Both the position numbers and the translations under genes were made by a program. 20,000 bases of DNA from Actinidia chinensis. Lineage: Eukaryota; Streptophyta; Magnoliopsida; Ericales; Actinidiaceae. This document shows positions 9,940-19,677 of this stretch, piece by piece. The notes under the pieces are model-generated. The model worked only from the letters and a program-made list of their open reading frames with translations, searched no databases and was not told the DNA's origin. The DNA lies in assembly GCA_009663005.1 (NCBI GenBank), contig VIGQ01000387.1, positions 1 to 20,000 of the forward strand, written 5' to 3'. Position 1 is the stretch's first letter. Each line of letters begins with the position of its first letter.

Positions 9940-12909
9940 TATGTACCCCAACCTGAGATACAAAGAATGATTAAACCAAATGCGTGCCAGGCATAACTGG
10001 AGTGAGTCCTATTCTACTATCTAGGTATCCTAGTAGTTAGCTAGCAATAGGAGTAAACAGGGGGTCCCGTTAACCTCGAAACGAAAGTAGGTAGAAGGAA
10101 CCCCGCTAACTCTGAGAAGGATTGCTGCCCCGGTAAACCCGAGTTAATCTGGTAAGCCCGATCGGGATGATAAAGGTGGACTTGTCTTGCCATTAATTAA
10201 ATTAAGAAGAGAACCCAAGGTAACTAGAACTAAAATTCTGAACCACCTATCCTAGTAAATAAACATCTTTTTTGTTTTATCGAATCGCTTGATAACTGCT
10301 AACAGAGTAGGAACTGAGTAGATTGGCATTGTTCCTAAATAGAGGACTGGTCCCGGTGCCTCTTTCCTCTGATCTGGAATAGGGGTAAAGAAAGAAATTG
10401 GCTCCTCCTGCGGCCAGGCATAAATAGAGGCATTCCTCGAGGGATTCCTGCTTCTTCCTGTGGATTCCCTACCCAAAGGGAAAGGGTACGGAACATAGGG
10501 ACGAAAGTCAAGTCCTTTTTTTCCTTCTATCGTACCTATCTATGCAGCTCCCGTTCTATCATTTGAAGGTTCTTCTCGATCTGGCTAGAAGCCCTTCGCT
10601 ATGGAGGTTGTGTAGGATTTCAATCTGAGATTCAGACTGAAAACAAATCAGACTCTAGGTATAGCGTTGCATCAGCATCATCTGACTTGCACTCTAAAAT
10701 ATAGTTATTGAGCTTTCCCTGCCTACGAGGAGTCTCCCCAATCTTATTCAACAACAGATTCTTTAAAAATAGGGTGCTAGTTCATAGGTTGCTCTGGGCC
10801 AGTGCACCAATCTTATTCAGCTGGAAGGCCTGATAGCTGAAAGACCTGGAAACGGCTGCACGCCAACGCAAAAGAACTTCAGGCGGGGCACCAGATCTCA
10901 ACTTGAAGTAGAGGAAGACCGATCAGACTCGGGGCTAACGTCTGCATCGTATGATTAGTCGGATTAGTACGATCTAGCTCTTGGAATGGGGAGCGGGAAA
11001 AGGAAACCAACTTTTGGAGCTGGAAAGAACAGGGAAACAGATGCTCGCTGCGGGTCTGGGGTAAGTAATAGAACCTCTTTGACTACCTCTTATAAATAGA
11101 TCCGGGGTTGGCGAACCCTTTGCTCAACGTCGAAGTAAAAAGAAGGTGCATACGTGTCTAGTCTAGCCTAACAAAACTGAACCCGACTAGCTATAAGTTA
11201 AAAACTGCAATAGCTTATGCTCGTATGCTCGGTCGGAGATAGGAGCCCGCACTGCTCTAACAACGAGAAGGTAGCCGGAGGGCGGATCCGCACTTATCTA
11301 TATTAACCCAGCTCAGGAGAAAGAAAGAAGGAAAGCCAATATTTCATAGCTGCATCCGTTCATTATTCATAGGGAATTTCAACTGGGGAGATTACTGTAA
11401 CTGCATTCATCGTACGAGTTCTAAATTAGTTCTTTCAGGTTATGGTCTTTCTTCATTTATGGTTCTTCACTCAATAGAGACGACTCTTTATACTAGGTCG
11501 TCATTCGAAACATAACCACAGGCACACACAAATCGGAAAATGAACGGGAAACATTTCGCATATAGTACATAACCCGCCACATACAAAGGCACCACATCCC
11601 GGTAGTGAATTATCAAACGACCGGCCTTCACAACAGACCAGCGAAGCATTGGACTGGGCTTCCCGATTCAAATCCGGTTGGCATTCCCTCAATCCATAAA
11701 GTAACGTGGCTTTGGTTCTATTTGAGTTACAAGGTCAGCGCTTTACCCTAGGGGCTCTTTTACTCTCAAACGTGAGGTGAAGAACCGACCCCTAGCTTCC
11801 GATTCAACCATGCCATCCGAGCACTCGCTCCTCGCCTTTTCCCTTCCCTCTATGCTTCCGTTCAGAGTGGCTTCCAAATACGCTTCCCACCATTTTTTTC
11901 AGTTTCAATACTATCCTACCTAACCTTTCTGCTGCGCATAAATGCTATTGAAACGAAGGGTAGTTGGCCCTTGCTACTGAATGCTTTCACTCATTCAATT
12001 GGATATACGACTGAAATATGGAACTGGAACCGGGCTAAGGGGAGCTACTGGGTATGGCTAGCGCGATCTCGTCACAAAGGTTTTGTCTGGATCTCCTTCA
12101 CTAAATGGATCACCACGAGAGAATTGGCGCTTCAAACTGCAAAACCATCGAAGCCCTACTGTGCCGTTGCTATTTCCTCAAGCGTTGAATAATCTGCGTT
12201 TTGGTATTTATTTTAGGAACATGAGACGCTAATTCCTCGAAAGCAGGATGAATCTCTCTCATCTTCGGTGACTCCCATACCATCTTCTTTTACTAACCCA
12301 TCAGCATTCAGGCTCGTACCAGGGATTTATGGCCGGCTTTCATTCGCTGCTTCCAAACGCTGACAGAGTTGCCCGACACTGTGTGCACTTTTTTTAATTT
12401 TACGAAACTACCGTCTACTAAAGACTAATATCTTCGGCACTCCTTTTCTGATTGAAATGCGCCGCAATGCCCTATGCGCAATTGAAAGTGCGGATGGATG
12501 GTTTTCAGTGAAAGAGGAAAGCGTCGCCATAGAGAGCGGACCAGACCCATTCCTATTCCCTATTAGATTACCATACGATATTTATTTCAATTTCAGGTGA
12601 AAGTAGGAAGCATCACTTGGCTTGTTGTCCCTCTTTCGAAGAGCGGAGTTTGAAAGTGAATCTTAGAGAGGACTGCCTTACTAATAGAATGAGGAAGCGA
12701 GCCTAAGAATATTCGAATCTTCAGCCTTTTTCTCAGGTTAAATGAAGAAATTGGGAAAATCTTATATGTAATCCTTAGGAACGTCGCAGCTTGGGTTACA
12801 GAATCCAATTTGGCACTAGCTGTCCTTTAAAACTGGATCCTATCTGGTAGCTAGCCACGAGCTGTCTTTAAAGAATCTATCTTAGGGCCGACTTTCCTTT
12901 GCTATTCTA

Positions 12910-13017
12910 TCCTAGAGCTAGTTTATTTGAGTTCCTATCTAGTTGTTCTATTTCTTTCTCCATATTACTAGCACGAAGACGCAGCCTCTTCATCTGCTTC
13001 GTTGCTCGCTCTAGTTC
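12910..13017 (-). other. Short open segment with coiled-coil-like composition, unidentified
   Basis: A 36-codon stretch lies between stops. It starts ELERATKQMKRLRLRASNME and continues with KEIEQLDRN. It is rich in K, R, E, Q and leucine/methionine in a heptad-like arrangement, unlike its serine/cysteine-rich neighbours. There is no start codon context and no continuation in frame. It could be a fragment of a decayed gene or chance. I do not recognise a family. Confidence 0.2.
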
Positions 13018-13183
13018 CTAGTGAGAGAATCCAACAGCACCTGTTTTAGACCTGTTACAATCTAAGCTGTTTCTTGCTTAAGGACGAATCCCGTCCTTGG
13101 ATGAAGACTTCTTCTTTGCCTAGCCTATAATCGAAAGAAATAGCATCAATCCATTTATCCTGGTTATTGTGGAAACGGGGATT

Positions 13184-13726
13184 TCAACATTTTATGTCCC
13201 AATCTCCGTCGTTGATTAAAAGAGTATATATGTCCATTGGTGTCGATCGAGAGACAGCAATCATTCTAATGTCCCCATCTCCTTTGTTTATTGAAGAAAC
13301 TAAAGCACGGACCCGGGATATAAGCGTTGCTGTTTGAGAACACCTTGCTGGCCAGTAAAGAGCTTTTCCAGTAAGGTTCGCCCAGAAGCAGATGCAGTTG
13401 GAACGCAACGGTAATCAAGAATATCACTGTTGATCGCCCATACGAGAATAAAGGAAACACTCTTTTCTCGTGAAACGACAATACCGCGCATTCGAACTAC
13501 TTTTATTTTGGTAATTCAATAGATTCGCACCGTTTAGAGCCTCGTCCCCCTTACTTAATAAGGGTGCACCCACCTTTAAACAATAAGGGTCAATGTGACT
13601 TCTCATGAACCCAAAATCACACAGATATAATCGTCTGAAAGACCCATCTGTAGCTGTTTTAAAACTCAAAGTCTGGGGGGGTTCCCAACACAATCGCGAT
13701 TTCAAAAGAACTAGAAACACATGCAA
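13184..13726 (-). pseudogene. Unrecognised overlapping open frames, possible decayed coding segment
   Basis: Four minus-strand open stretches overlap (13424-13726, 13300-13491, 13266-13481 and 13184-13408), covering all frames. This pattern is typical either of chance or of a decayed coding region with frame changes. The 13184-13408 frame ends with two similar peptides, SSINKGDGDIRM and LLINDGDWDIKC, encoded about 75 bases apart, which could be a short internal repeat. I know no domain matching any of the frames and do not assign a function. The leftmost LTR of the retrotransposon begins 30 bases further on, so this would be part of the target DNA. Confidence 0.2.
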
Positions 13727-13751
13727 TCAACAACTACTAGAAACAACCCTC

Positions 13752-13755
13752 CCTA
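13752..13755. repeat. Possible target-site duplication CCTA, left copy
   Basis: CCTA lies directly against the TGTCA end of the LTR and equals the four bases (19678-19681) directly after the other LTR. Ty3/gypsy elements usually duplicate 5 bp. The fifth base does not match here (CCCTA versus CCTAG), so it is either a four-base match by luck or a duplication with one changed base. Confidence 0.45.
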
Positions 13756-14218
13756 TGTCACGGGCCTTGATTCTGAACACCTCGCCCCGTGCGGCACTTG
13801 GATATTTCTCTACAAAGTTCGCCAAGTAGCCTTAAGACAACCGAAAGCAAGGCAAAGCAAGAACACAAGGAGCAACCAGAGAACTTGAGAGAGAAAGAGC
13901 TTGTGAATGTTTGTTTGTATTCCAAGATGGATCCTACAAATGAGGGGTTGCCCCCATATTTATACAACTCAATGGTATCTCTAGATTCTTCTACCAAAGT
14001 CCTAGAAAAAGGCCTATGTACAAGATCTCCCTAGAAGTCTCACCTGTTTCTAGACTTTTCCCCATCCTTCATAAGCATATGGTAGAGAGTTTCTAAGAAT
14101 CTTCATCTTCTCCAGTTCCTGGAAGACACATGAAAGGCCTATGAAGGTTCTAGGCTTGTAAGGAACTTGTGGCAATCCATTGGCCGAGTCTTTTGGCCAA
14201 ACAAGTGGGCTTTTAACA
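13756..14218 (-). repeat. 3' LTR of the retrotransposon
   Basis: It is 463 bp with plus-strand ends TGTCACGGGC and CTTTTAACA, so it begins TG and ends CA on the element strand. It aligns along its whole length with 19227-19677. A TATA box, TATAAATA on the minus strand, lies at 13957-13964 and is kept in the other LTR. The 'gaagacacatgaaaggcc' and 'gttcctgg' blocks are also identical between the two. The adjoining purine tract at 14219-14231 fixes the inner end. Confidence 0.9.
13957..13964 (-). promoter_or_regulatory. TATA box in 3' LTR
   Basis: TATAAATA on the minus strand is preserved in both LTRs at the equivalent place. It would be the core promoter for transcription of the element in the direction of gag-pol. 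Activity is inferred only from the motif and its conservation. Confidence 0.5.
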
Positions 14219-14231
14219 TTCTCCCCCACTT
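14219..14231 (-). other. Polypurine tract
   Basis: On the minus strand this reads AAGTGGGGGAGAA, immediately before the 3' LTR. A purine run in this position primes plus-strand DNA synthesis in LTR retrotransposons. It directly abuts the LTR, supporting the LTR end at 14218. Confidence 0.8.
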
Positions 14232-14239
14232 AATTCGGG

Positions 14240-14405
14240 GCGTCGACGTCCTCGTCGCAGTCCGGGAAGACTCGGCGATCTTGTCCCTAACTTGGCCACA
14301 AGACTCATCTTGCTGCCCAGCTGGTTTCCTATCTCCTGGTTGCCCCTTCCATTTAACTAGGTACTCCACGTACCTTTTCCCACGTCTCGTATCACTCGTG
14401 AGCAA
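14240..14405 (-). pseudogene. Chromodomain remnant at the C terminus of pol
   Basis: The minus-strand frame starting at 14405 reads RRGKRYVEYLVKWKGQP near its beginning, the hallmark first strands of a chromodomain (Y-V-E-Y-L-V-K-W-K-G). The usual following tryptophan/'WE' helix segment is not kept: the frame reads GDRKPAGQQDE. Further on, 'DKIAES' and 'TRTSTP' match the tail wording of such proteins. In the family this module helps steer integration to particular chromatin. It is cut off from integrase by a frame change and so is non-functional as read. Confidence 0.75.
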
Positions 14406-15660
14406 TGATGCATAACTTTCGCTTGTCGAAACGACGCCGTGAATAGATTGTGGGAGCTGCTCGATGATTCAACCAACGGGCTTGGGTCTTCATATCCGTA
14501 TGATAAGGCTTGAAGAAGGCTCACATGTAGAACGGATTGGATCCTTAATTTTGGAGGCAACTCAAGTTGGTTATACAGCCTGCCATCTCCTTGTGATGGG
14601 GAACGGTCCCCCCATCGTATCTCCGTGCTAGCCCCTTGTGAAGCCCTTGAATTTTGTCTTATGGGTGAGAACTTCACCATTGACAAGGTCTCCTTCTTCA
14701 TACTCCTTTGGTCCGCCGCTTCTTGTCCCGCCCACTTTTGTTGTTTCATTCTCTTGGCCGCCTTAGCCAAGTAAGCTTTGTGCCATATCGTACTTTTCAT
14801 GCCACCCCCCTTGGCAAATTTGAAAGCTCCGGGGCTCTTGCCCTAACCCGTAGCAACGGCGGTCGGCGTCAAAGTTTGTGCCCGTAGCAAGCTCAAACGG
14901 GCTAGAGTTAGTTGCCCTCGCTCCTTTGAAGATTGTTGAGAAGTGGGCCACAAATCCAGCAATTTTGCCCAATCTTTTTGATTGGCACTCAACATAGTGT
15001 CCTCACTTAGCGTTCCAACAAAGCGTTCCCTTTCAGTTTGGCCGTCGGTTTGCGGTGAAAATCTTGTTAGAGAAGTTACTCGTGCCAAGGAGCTTGAAAA
15101 GCTTCGGTCCAAAAGCGCCCCGTGAAGCGAGAAGTCCTCTATTCGCGGACAATAGTTTTGGGAATCCCCCAATCTTCACACTACATGTGCCAAGATATCG
15201 AGCCGTCTCCCTCCTCCTCGGTTGCAATCTTTTGGTGGCCGTTATGAATGTTGCAATACTTGGAAAAAAACCGGTCACCAACCCACAATAATGGTACAGC
15301 TTTCCTCGGACTTGGGAAGACTTCGTGATGAACAAAAAATCCCTTTTGTGATATACTGTCCCAAGGGCGATCCGGTGTGGCAAGGGTTCTAACAAACCCG
15401 TGGGACGCTTTGTTTCCACCTTGTCTTGTTGGCACACAAGACATGTCTTCACATAGAGTTCCTACATCGTCCCGCAATTCGTTGGCCCAATACTAAATAT
15501 TTTCTACCAAGGCAAGAGTGCGATGAACGCCCGGATGTCCGGCCCACTTGGAGGTTCATGGCCCTCTTCAATAGTTCTTTGCGAAGCCTCCCCACTAGGC
15601 ACGTAATCCGATCTCCTTTGCAAAGGAAGATCACCTGCGTCAAAATTGCCGGTTTTGCCT
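14406..15660 (-). pseudogene. Integrase remnant (H2C2 finger, DDE core, C-terminal part)
   Basis: Pieces lie in several minus-strand frames. The zinc-finger region appears as KGDRITCLVGRLRKELLKRA (about 15.63-15.57 kb) followed by MKTCLVCQQDKVETKRPTGL from 15452, which supplies the two paired cysteines. The catalytic core is seen in overlapping frames as PDRPWDSIS and GDRFFSKYCN. Next come FSPQTDGQTER (about 15061-15029) and LSANQKDWAKLLDLW. The block SSPFELATGTN lies in the 14763-14972 frame. The 14357-14800 frame continues with KAAKRMKQQKWA and YNQLELPPKLRI, then VLHVSLLQ, typical of the integrase C-terminal part before the chromodomain. The enzyme would insert the DNA copy into the genome. 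The many frame changes make it inactive as read. Confidence 0.85.
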
Positions 15661-15799
15661 TGCTGATTCTAATCGATGAGAGTCTGCCACGTGATCATGA
15701 GAAGCCTTCCTTGATTTTCTCCTTCAAAAGACATTGGGGTTTGCTATGGCAGCAGTTCGCCGCCTTTCTGCTCACACCAGCGTCGCCACAAAGTTGGGC

Positions 15800-16330
15800 C
15801 TTGCCTCGCTTGTTACTCGGTCAGACGTATCGTAATTCGGCAAGAAATTCTTGCCTACCCGAGCTGCTAGATTTAACTTCGCAACTTCTTTGAGTTAAGA
15901 AGTAACTGTCGCGATATTGTCCCGTCAAACCGAACTTGGAACCAAGTAAATAGGGCTCATGTCCGCAAGCATGTACCACCGCGGTCATCTTCCTCCTTCT
16001 CTTTTGGTTATACGGCGTCATATCCGCCTCTCGTACCCATCATTTAACTGGCGCTTTTCAAAGGGCGATTGGGATGGCAATCTTGTATCACAACTACCCC
16101 TCCAATGGCAAACTGAGGCGTTCGGTGTGGACTGTCCAATGGCTTTGGTATGGTCCGAACAAGGCTAGAACGGGCTCCTCCATGATTGCCTTTTTCAGTT
16201 CTTGGAAAGCATACTCCTCGCACTTAGCCGTCCATACCCCCTGAATGATTCTTTTTTGAGAAGGTCCCGTCAATGGTGCGGCTATGGCGATACCCCTCGG
16301 AGGAATCGCCGAAATCATGGCTAAGCCAAG
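15800..16330 (-). pseudogene. RNase H remnant and RT-RNase H connection
   Basis: The 16094-16318 frame holds AIAAPLTGPSQK, then WTAKCEEYAFQELKKAIMEE and PVLALFGPYQ, the standard connection after reverse transcriptase in Ty3/gypsy elements. It ends near VHTERLSLP, where an intact element has the first catalytic aspartate context (VHTD); here the frame is lost at that place. The 15821-16021 frame carries MTAVVHACGHEPYLLGSKFG and YFLTQRS. The aspartate-bearing 'TDN' motif expected there is disturbed, reading TGQYRD. RNase H would remove the RNA strand during reverse transcription. The two pieces are in different frames. Confidence 0.8.
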
Positions 16331-16379
16331 AGGAATCTAGCTCAGGGCTTTTCTTGGTGGCTCCCACTCGTGAATGGCT

Positions 16380-16966
16380 TGCACTTTGGCCTTGTCCATA
16401 CGGATTTTCCCCCTTCCGACCACGTGCCCCAAGAAGTTTTACACTTCCGATTGAGCAAAGGCGCATTTCTTCTCCTTCTCCTGTTTGACATTCATCATTT
16501 TCCCTTAAACTTGGAGGACTTGTCGTAGTCCCCCAAATGCTCCTCCAAAGAATAGCTATAAATAACTGTCGTCCAAATATACTACGACATCGATCCAAGA
16601 AGGATGTAATATTTTGATCCTCATAGGTACAAATTTGGCAGGAGCATTAGTAAGGCCGAAGGGCATAACTAAAAATTCGAATGAGCCTACCTGTGACCAT
16701 GCGTCTTGGGCCACGTCCTCCTCGCATTCGGACTTATGTAACCCCGATCTCAAGTCATTGGGGTAACCATCGTGCATCGCCAAGTCTAATTCTATCGAAC
16801 AAATCGGCACTAAGAGGGATGGGGTACTTTTTTTGTTGGTTACCACCTTGTTAAGTGCCCCGTAGTCTCGATGCAAAGACGAAGGGACCCCTCGGCTTTC
16901 GTTGGAACAACACCGGGGCACCATAAGGACTCTTTGAATGGTTGGAATGAAGCCGGCATCCAACAA
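16380..16966 (-). pseudogene. Reverse transcriptase remnant
   Basis: The 136-codon frame at 16556-16966 begins MLDAGFI and carries RDYGALNKVV (residues 33-42), LDLRSG-related wording (residues 71-75), then FEFLVMPFGLTNAPAKF (residues 97-112) and VVVYLDD at residues 127-133. YLDD is the polymerase active-site motif with both aspartates. A stop follows YLDDSYL, and the thumb continues in another frame (16224-16598) as KLLGARGRKG. Parts between the conserved blocks (residues 17-30 and 56-90) do not read as RT, which shows compensated frame changes inside the open stretch. RT copies the element RNA into DNA. The motifs are certain, but activity is lost as read. Confidence 0.9.
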
Positions 16967-17539
16967 TCTTCAATTGCCTTCCGTAAGCTCCTCTAACATC
17001 CGGTGAGCCAATCCGATAAGGTTGGCCATGGCCGTATCTTGGCGCCTACTTCCAACTCAAATGGCTGATCCCCTCCCTCTAGGTGGAGTTTGTTTGGTAG
17101 CTCGCGGGGGCATGACATCTTTGCATTCTTCAAGCACCTCCACCCCTTCTCTGCATGTTATCCATGGTGCTCAACGATTCTTCATTGAGCTTCAGTGGCA
17201 AAGGAATTGGGCTCATTCTTCTTGATTCCTTTGGATAGTTTCTATCGGACAAAGTTTTGGCCTTCAAGGTTGCTTCTCTACGGGCACCATGCAAGTATTC
17301 CCTTCGCCCATGATGCACATAGTCCTTCGGCGAAGGGGATGGGGAATGCCCGCACCCCATCCAAGAATTCCATCCCTAACACCCATGGGATAATCATCCA
17401 GGGTCGGACCTGAGAAGTCACTTGGCCGCTCCCACCACTTTTGTGCCATGTTTAGCCATAATCCTGTTCCTATCAACTCCATATATATTGGGCTGCCTTC
17501 CGAATGACGGCTTTTATCCTCCTTGCTCCTTTTCAAATT

Positions 17540-17720
17540 GAGACCTAGTCTCCCTCGGCTTCCTTCCTTTCAATGAATTGTGAGAAGCGCCGGTATCGAC
17601 GAAATCAACGAGTGGAGGAATCGCATACCTTTTGCTTCAATCTTACTCGCCCTTTCTTGGTAGTCTTGGCCAATCCACCTTGGCTTTAATAGCGTTGAGC
17701 ACTTGTAGCGATCCCATCTT
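17540..17720 (-). pseudogene. Aspartic protease remnant
   Basis: The minus strand encodes DTGASHN at 17577-17597, the aspartic-protease active-site signature in the usual Ty3/gypsy form D-T-G-A-S-H. Upstream, MGSLQVLNAIKAK (17717-17679) is the wording normally found shortly before this motif. PR would cleave the gag-pol polyprotein. No long frame joins it to either gag or RT. Confidence 0.75.
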
Positions 17721-17759
17721 GGTCTCCATCCTCATCATGGGGGCTCTTCCTCTTCATCT

Positions 17760-17860
17760 TGAAATGAGGGCCGATAGCTTTGCTCGTTTTGTGGGCAATC
17801 CCTTGCAAAGATGCCGTCGCTAGGACAAAGGGGGGGGAAGAGGAGGACGGGTGAAGTTTG
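17760..17860 (-). pseudogene. Gag CCHC zinc-knuckle remnant
   Basis: FARDCP is encoded at 17792-17809, the end of a CCHC knuckle (H-F-x-R-x-C-P). The upstream cysteines are not readable in the same frame because of nearby length changes and a G run at about 17830. A zinc knuckle binds the element RNA during particle assembly. Confidence 0.55.
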
Positions 17861-18780
17861 ATGCCAAGCTTGCAACCGCTTTAGGTCTTGTCGCCACGCC
17901 TCCTATCTTTGTTGAACTTGTTTGTAAGCTTGAAGAGGATGGCCTAGGACCGCCTTCCGCCGAGTGGCGGTGGCGGTTGCGGGGAGTAGTGTGTGTGCTC
18001 CTCCCGCCTGCCCTTAGCGCGACGGCCTAATGGTGCTCTCCCTGCCCTGCGTCAGCCTCGAGCCCTGGTTCGCTCCCGCCGTGCTCGGTCGCGAACGGAT
18101 GCGGCGGTGATTCGTGGCAATAACCGTACGCTCCCCACGTTTGGGTGTGCTTTGCCCTCTGCCGTATTGTTGCGCTTGTAGACCTAATATATTGTTGGGT
18201 TTGATCGGGGTTTCCGGCCGGGTTGCATCACGAGTTATACCTCTGTCTGGGCTGGGCTGAGAAGAAAAGGACTCACCTTTCTTGAAGCTATTAAAGACCC
18301 ACAATAGAGATGGCCGTTGCAAGATCTTGTTGTCTCGACGTGCACTTCAAGTTTTTTGCCCAAGATTGTAACCCATCAATGAGGTTGAAAGAGCTCCTTT
18401 CGGACATATCGGCGGGGATCCTCTAGTCAAGAGCTCGGAGAACTCCTTCACATAGTCCGGATGGTTCGCTTTGTGGGGGGAGACGTGCGAAGCTTTTCCC
18501 GTGCTTCATGTTCGAGTGTTCGGATAGAATGCCCTTGATTTCCTTCTTGAAATCATCCCAGTGGCTATCGTGCAAGTCCCACGCTCCATGTCGGCATTGC
18601 GTCCGCCTCCACCATAAGTACCGCATCCTCTAGGAAGAGAGGGGCCTCTTGATTTTTCTATCTTCCTCATTATTTTTTGTGGCTTCAAAATATTGTTCCA
18701 GTTCCCATAAAAATTAATCCAACTCCCGAGCATTTCCTCTACCCTGATAAGCTCTTGGGCCTAGGAATGTCGATTTTAGA
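17861..18780 (-). pseudogene. Gag remnant
   Basis: The 18506-18733 frame reads INFYGNWNNILKP then IEKSRGPSL and MERGTCTIAT. The 18423-18626 frame begins MRYLWWRRTQ and runs on to WDDFKKEIKGIL. These are typical gag capsid-region phrases of Ty3/gypsy elements (W-W-R-R, GTCTI.TWD.FK.E), split across overlapping frames. The nearer part (18014-18322) has serine/proline/arginine-rich content, as in the linker before the zinc knuckle. Gag forms the virus-like particle in the cytoplasm. It is broken and not translatable as one protein. Confidence 0.75.
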
Positions 18781-19211
18781 TGAGGGAGAGGAGAAATAGT
18801 ACCTTGTGTCACGGCCATTTTGCACAGGACAATCGCCTTTTACTTCCTTTAGCTCCTCCATTATTGCGGCGATTCTCGGCTCGGAGTGAGTCTTTTAAGA
18901 GCATCGATTGCGCCTTCCATATTCGGCCAACGAGTTGAGGAGCCCCTTGCATTTCCCCATGATTCTTCATGCCCGCCTTCGAATCCATCGAGGCGTTGGT
19001 CGATTCCTCAACTTTATCCCGATCGTCGCATTAGCGATCTCCACCCTTTGGATCCTTGAATTCTATGGAAGACATGATGTCCTCGAACTTGCTTCCTTTT
19101 TTCCTTTTCCCTTGCCGGTGGGAGGGAATGGTATGCTCTCTTGCACGCCAACATGCCTCGGTATTTTTTCCCGAACCCGTTGCTGCCTATAACTTAAGCC
19201 TTTCGGAACCC
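18781..19211 (-). other. Untranslated leader and start of gag, decayed
   Basis: The stretch between the primer-binding site and the first recognisable gag block contains no clean start codon frame. The start of gag presumably lies here, but I cannot place it because frame changes are frequent. Confidence 0.5.
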
Positions 19212-19224
19212 GCTCCTGATACCA
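19212..19224 (-). other. Primer-binding site (initiator Met-tRNA type)
   Basis: On the minus strand this reads TGGTATCAGGAGC, two bases inside the 5' LTR. It matches the common plant primer site complementary to the 3' end of initiator methionine tRNA (TGGTATCAGAGC) with one extra G. This fixes the element strand and the inner LTR end. Confidence 0.85.
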
Positions 19225-19226
19225 AC

Positions 19227-19677
19227 TGTCACGGGCTTGATTCTTGACCAGACCACCTCGACCCGTGCGGCACTTGGTACTTTCCCTACTCAAGTCGCCA
19301 AGTAAAGCCTTAAGAACAACCGAAGACAATGCTAGCAAGAACACAAGTGAGCAACAGAGAACTTAGAGAACAAGGGCTTGGTGAAATGCTTTGTTTGTAT
19401 TCCAAGATTGGATGCCTACAAGAGGGTCTTGCCCCCTATTTATACACTCAATGTATCTAGCTTCTTCTACCAAAGTCTAGAAAAGGCTATGTAACATATT
19501 CTCCCTAGAAGTCTCCACCATGTTTCTAGACTTTCCCAATCCTTCTAGCATATGGAGAGAGTTCTAGAATCTTCTCCAAGTTCCTGGAAGACACATGAAA
19601 GGCCAGAAGGTTCTGCCTTGTAAGGAACTTTGGCATCCATGGGCCCTAGTCCTTGGGCCAAACAATTGGCTTGTACA
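19227..19677 (-). repeat. 5' LTR of the retrotransposon
   Basis: It is 451 bp with plus-strand ends TGTCACGGGC and GGCTTGTACA, homologous over its whole length to 13756-14218. It lies next to the primer-binding site, so it is the upstream LTR of a minus-strand element. The outer end is less certain by a few bases than the inner end. The length difference of 12 bp results from many small gaps. Confidence 0.9.
19437..19444 (-). promoter_or_regulatory. TATA box in 5' LTR
   Basis: TATAAATA on the minus strand sits at the place equivalent to the one in the other LTR. It would drive the genomic RNA of the element. Confidence 0.5.

Larger units (their letters stand above)
9372..13755. other. Organelle-like (possibly mitochondrial-derived) DNA, no intact gene
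   Basis: Composition changes here from A+T-rich to balanced. Long A/T tracts nearly disappear, apart from a T run at about 9584-9605 and the hAT-type insertion. The texture, with short CTAG-rich, GAAAG/CTTTC-rich and 'gtaggtagaagg' strings (for example around 10020-10100 and 11260-11340), resembles plant mitochondrial intergenic DNA. I recognise no mitochondrial or plastid gene, exon or tRNA, so the origin is inferred from texture only. Open frames of 60-100 codons occur on both strands and overlap in several frames. None has a domain I know. Alternatives are old nuclear retroelement remains or other foreign DNA. Confidence 0.4.
13756..19677 (-). mobile_element. Ty3/gypsy LTR retrotransposon, chromovirus type, degraded
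   Basis: The element reads on the minus strand, from the 5' LTR at high coordinates to the 3' LTR at low coordinates. The order is LTR, primer-binding site, gag with CCHC remnant, protease, reverse transcriptase, RNase H, integrase, chromodomain, polypurine tract, LTR. This order, with integrase after RNase H, defines Ty3/gypsy, and the C-terminal chromodomain defines the chromovirus branch. At about 5.9 kb it is of ordinary size for the group. Every protein domain is split among frames by small indels and stops, so no full polyprotein can be read. Gag and integrase wording is reminiscent of Galadriel/Monkey- or Reina-type elements, but the clade is not settled by eye. Confidence 0.9.

Noticed and set aside
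11501..11692. Open frame with MFPVHF, reminiscent of the start of mitochondrial rpl5
   Set aside because: Only a few residues agree, the frame stops soon after, and nothing downstream resembles the ribosomal protein. The cysteine-rich upstream part matches nothing I know.
11705..11770. tRNA-like string on the minus strand (GGGTAAAGCGC followed by TGACCTTGTAACTCA)
   Set aside because: It resembles a D-arm and anticodon loop, but the anticodon stem pairs poorly, no T-arm follows at the right distance and no acceptor stem closes.
15055..15893. Plus-strand open frames of 78 and 155 codons across the integrase region
   Set aside because: They are antisense shadows of integrase motifs on the minus strand and have no domain of their own.
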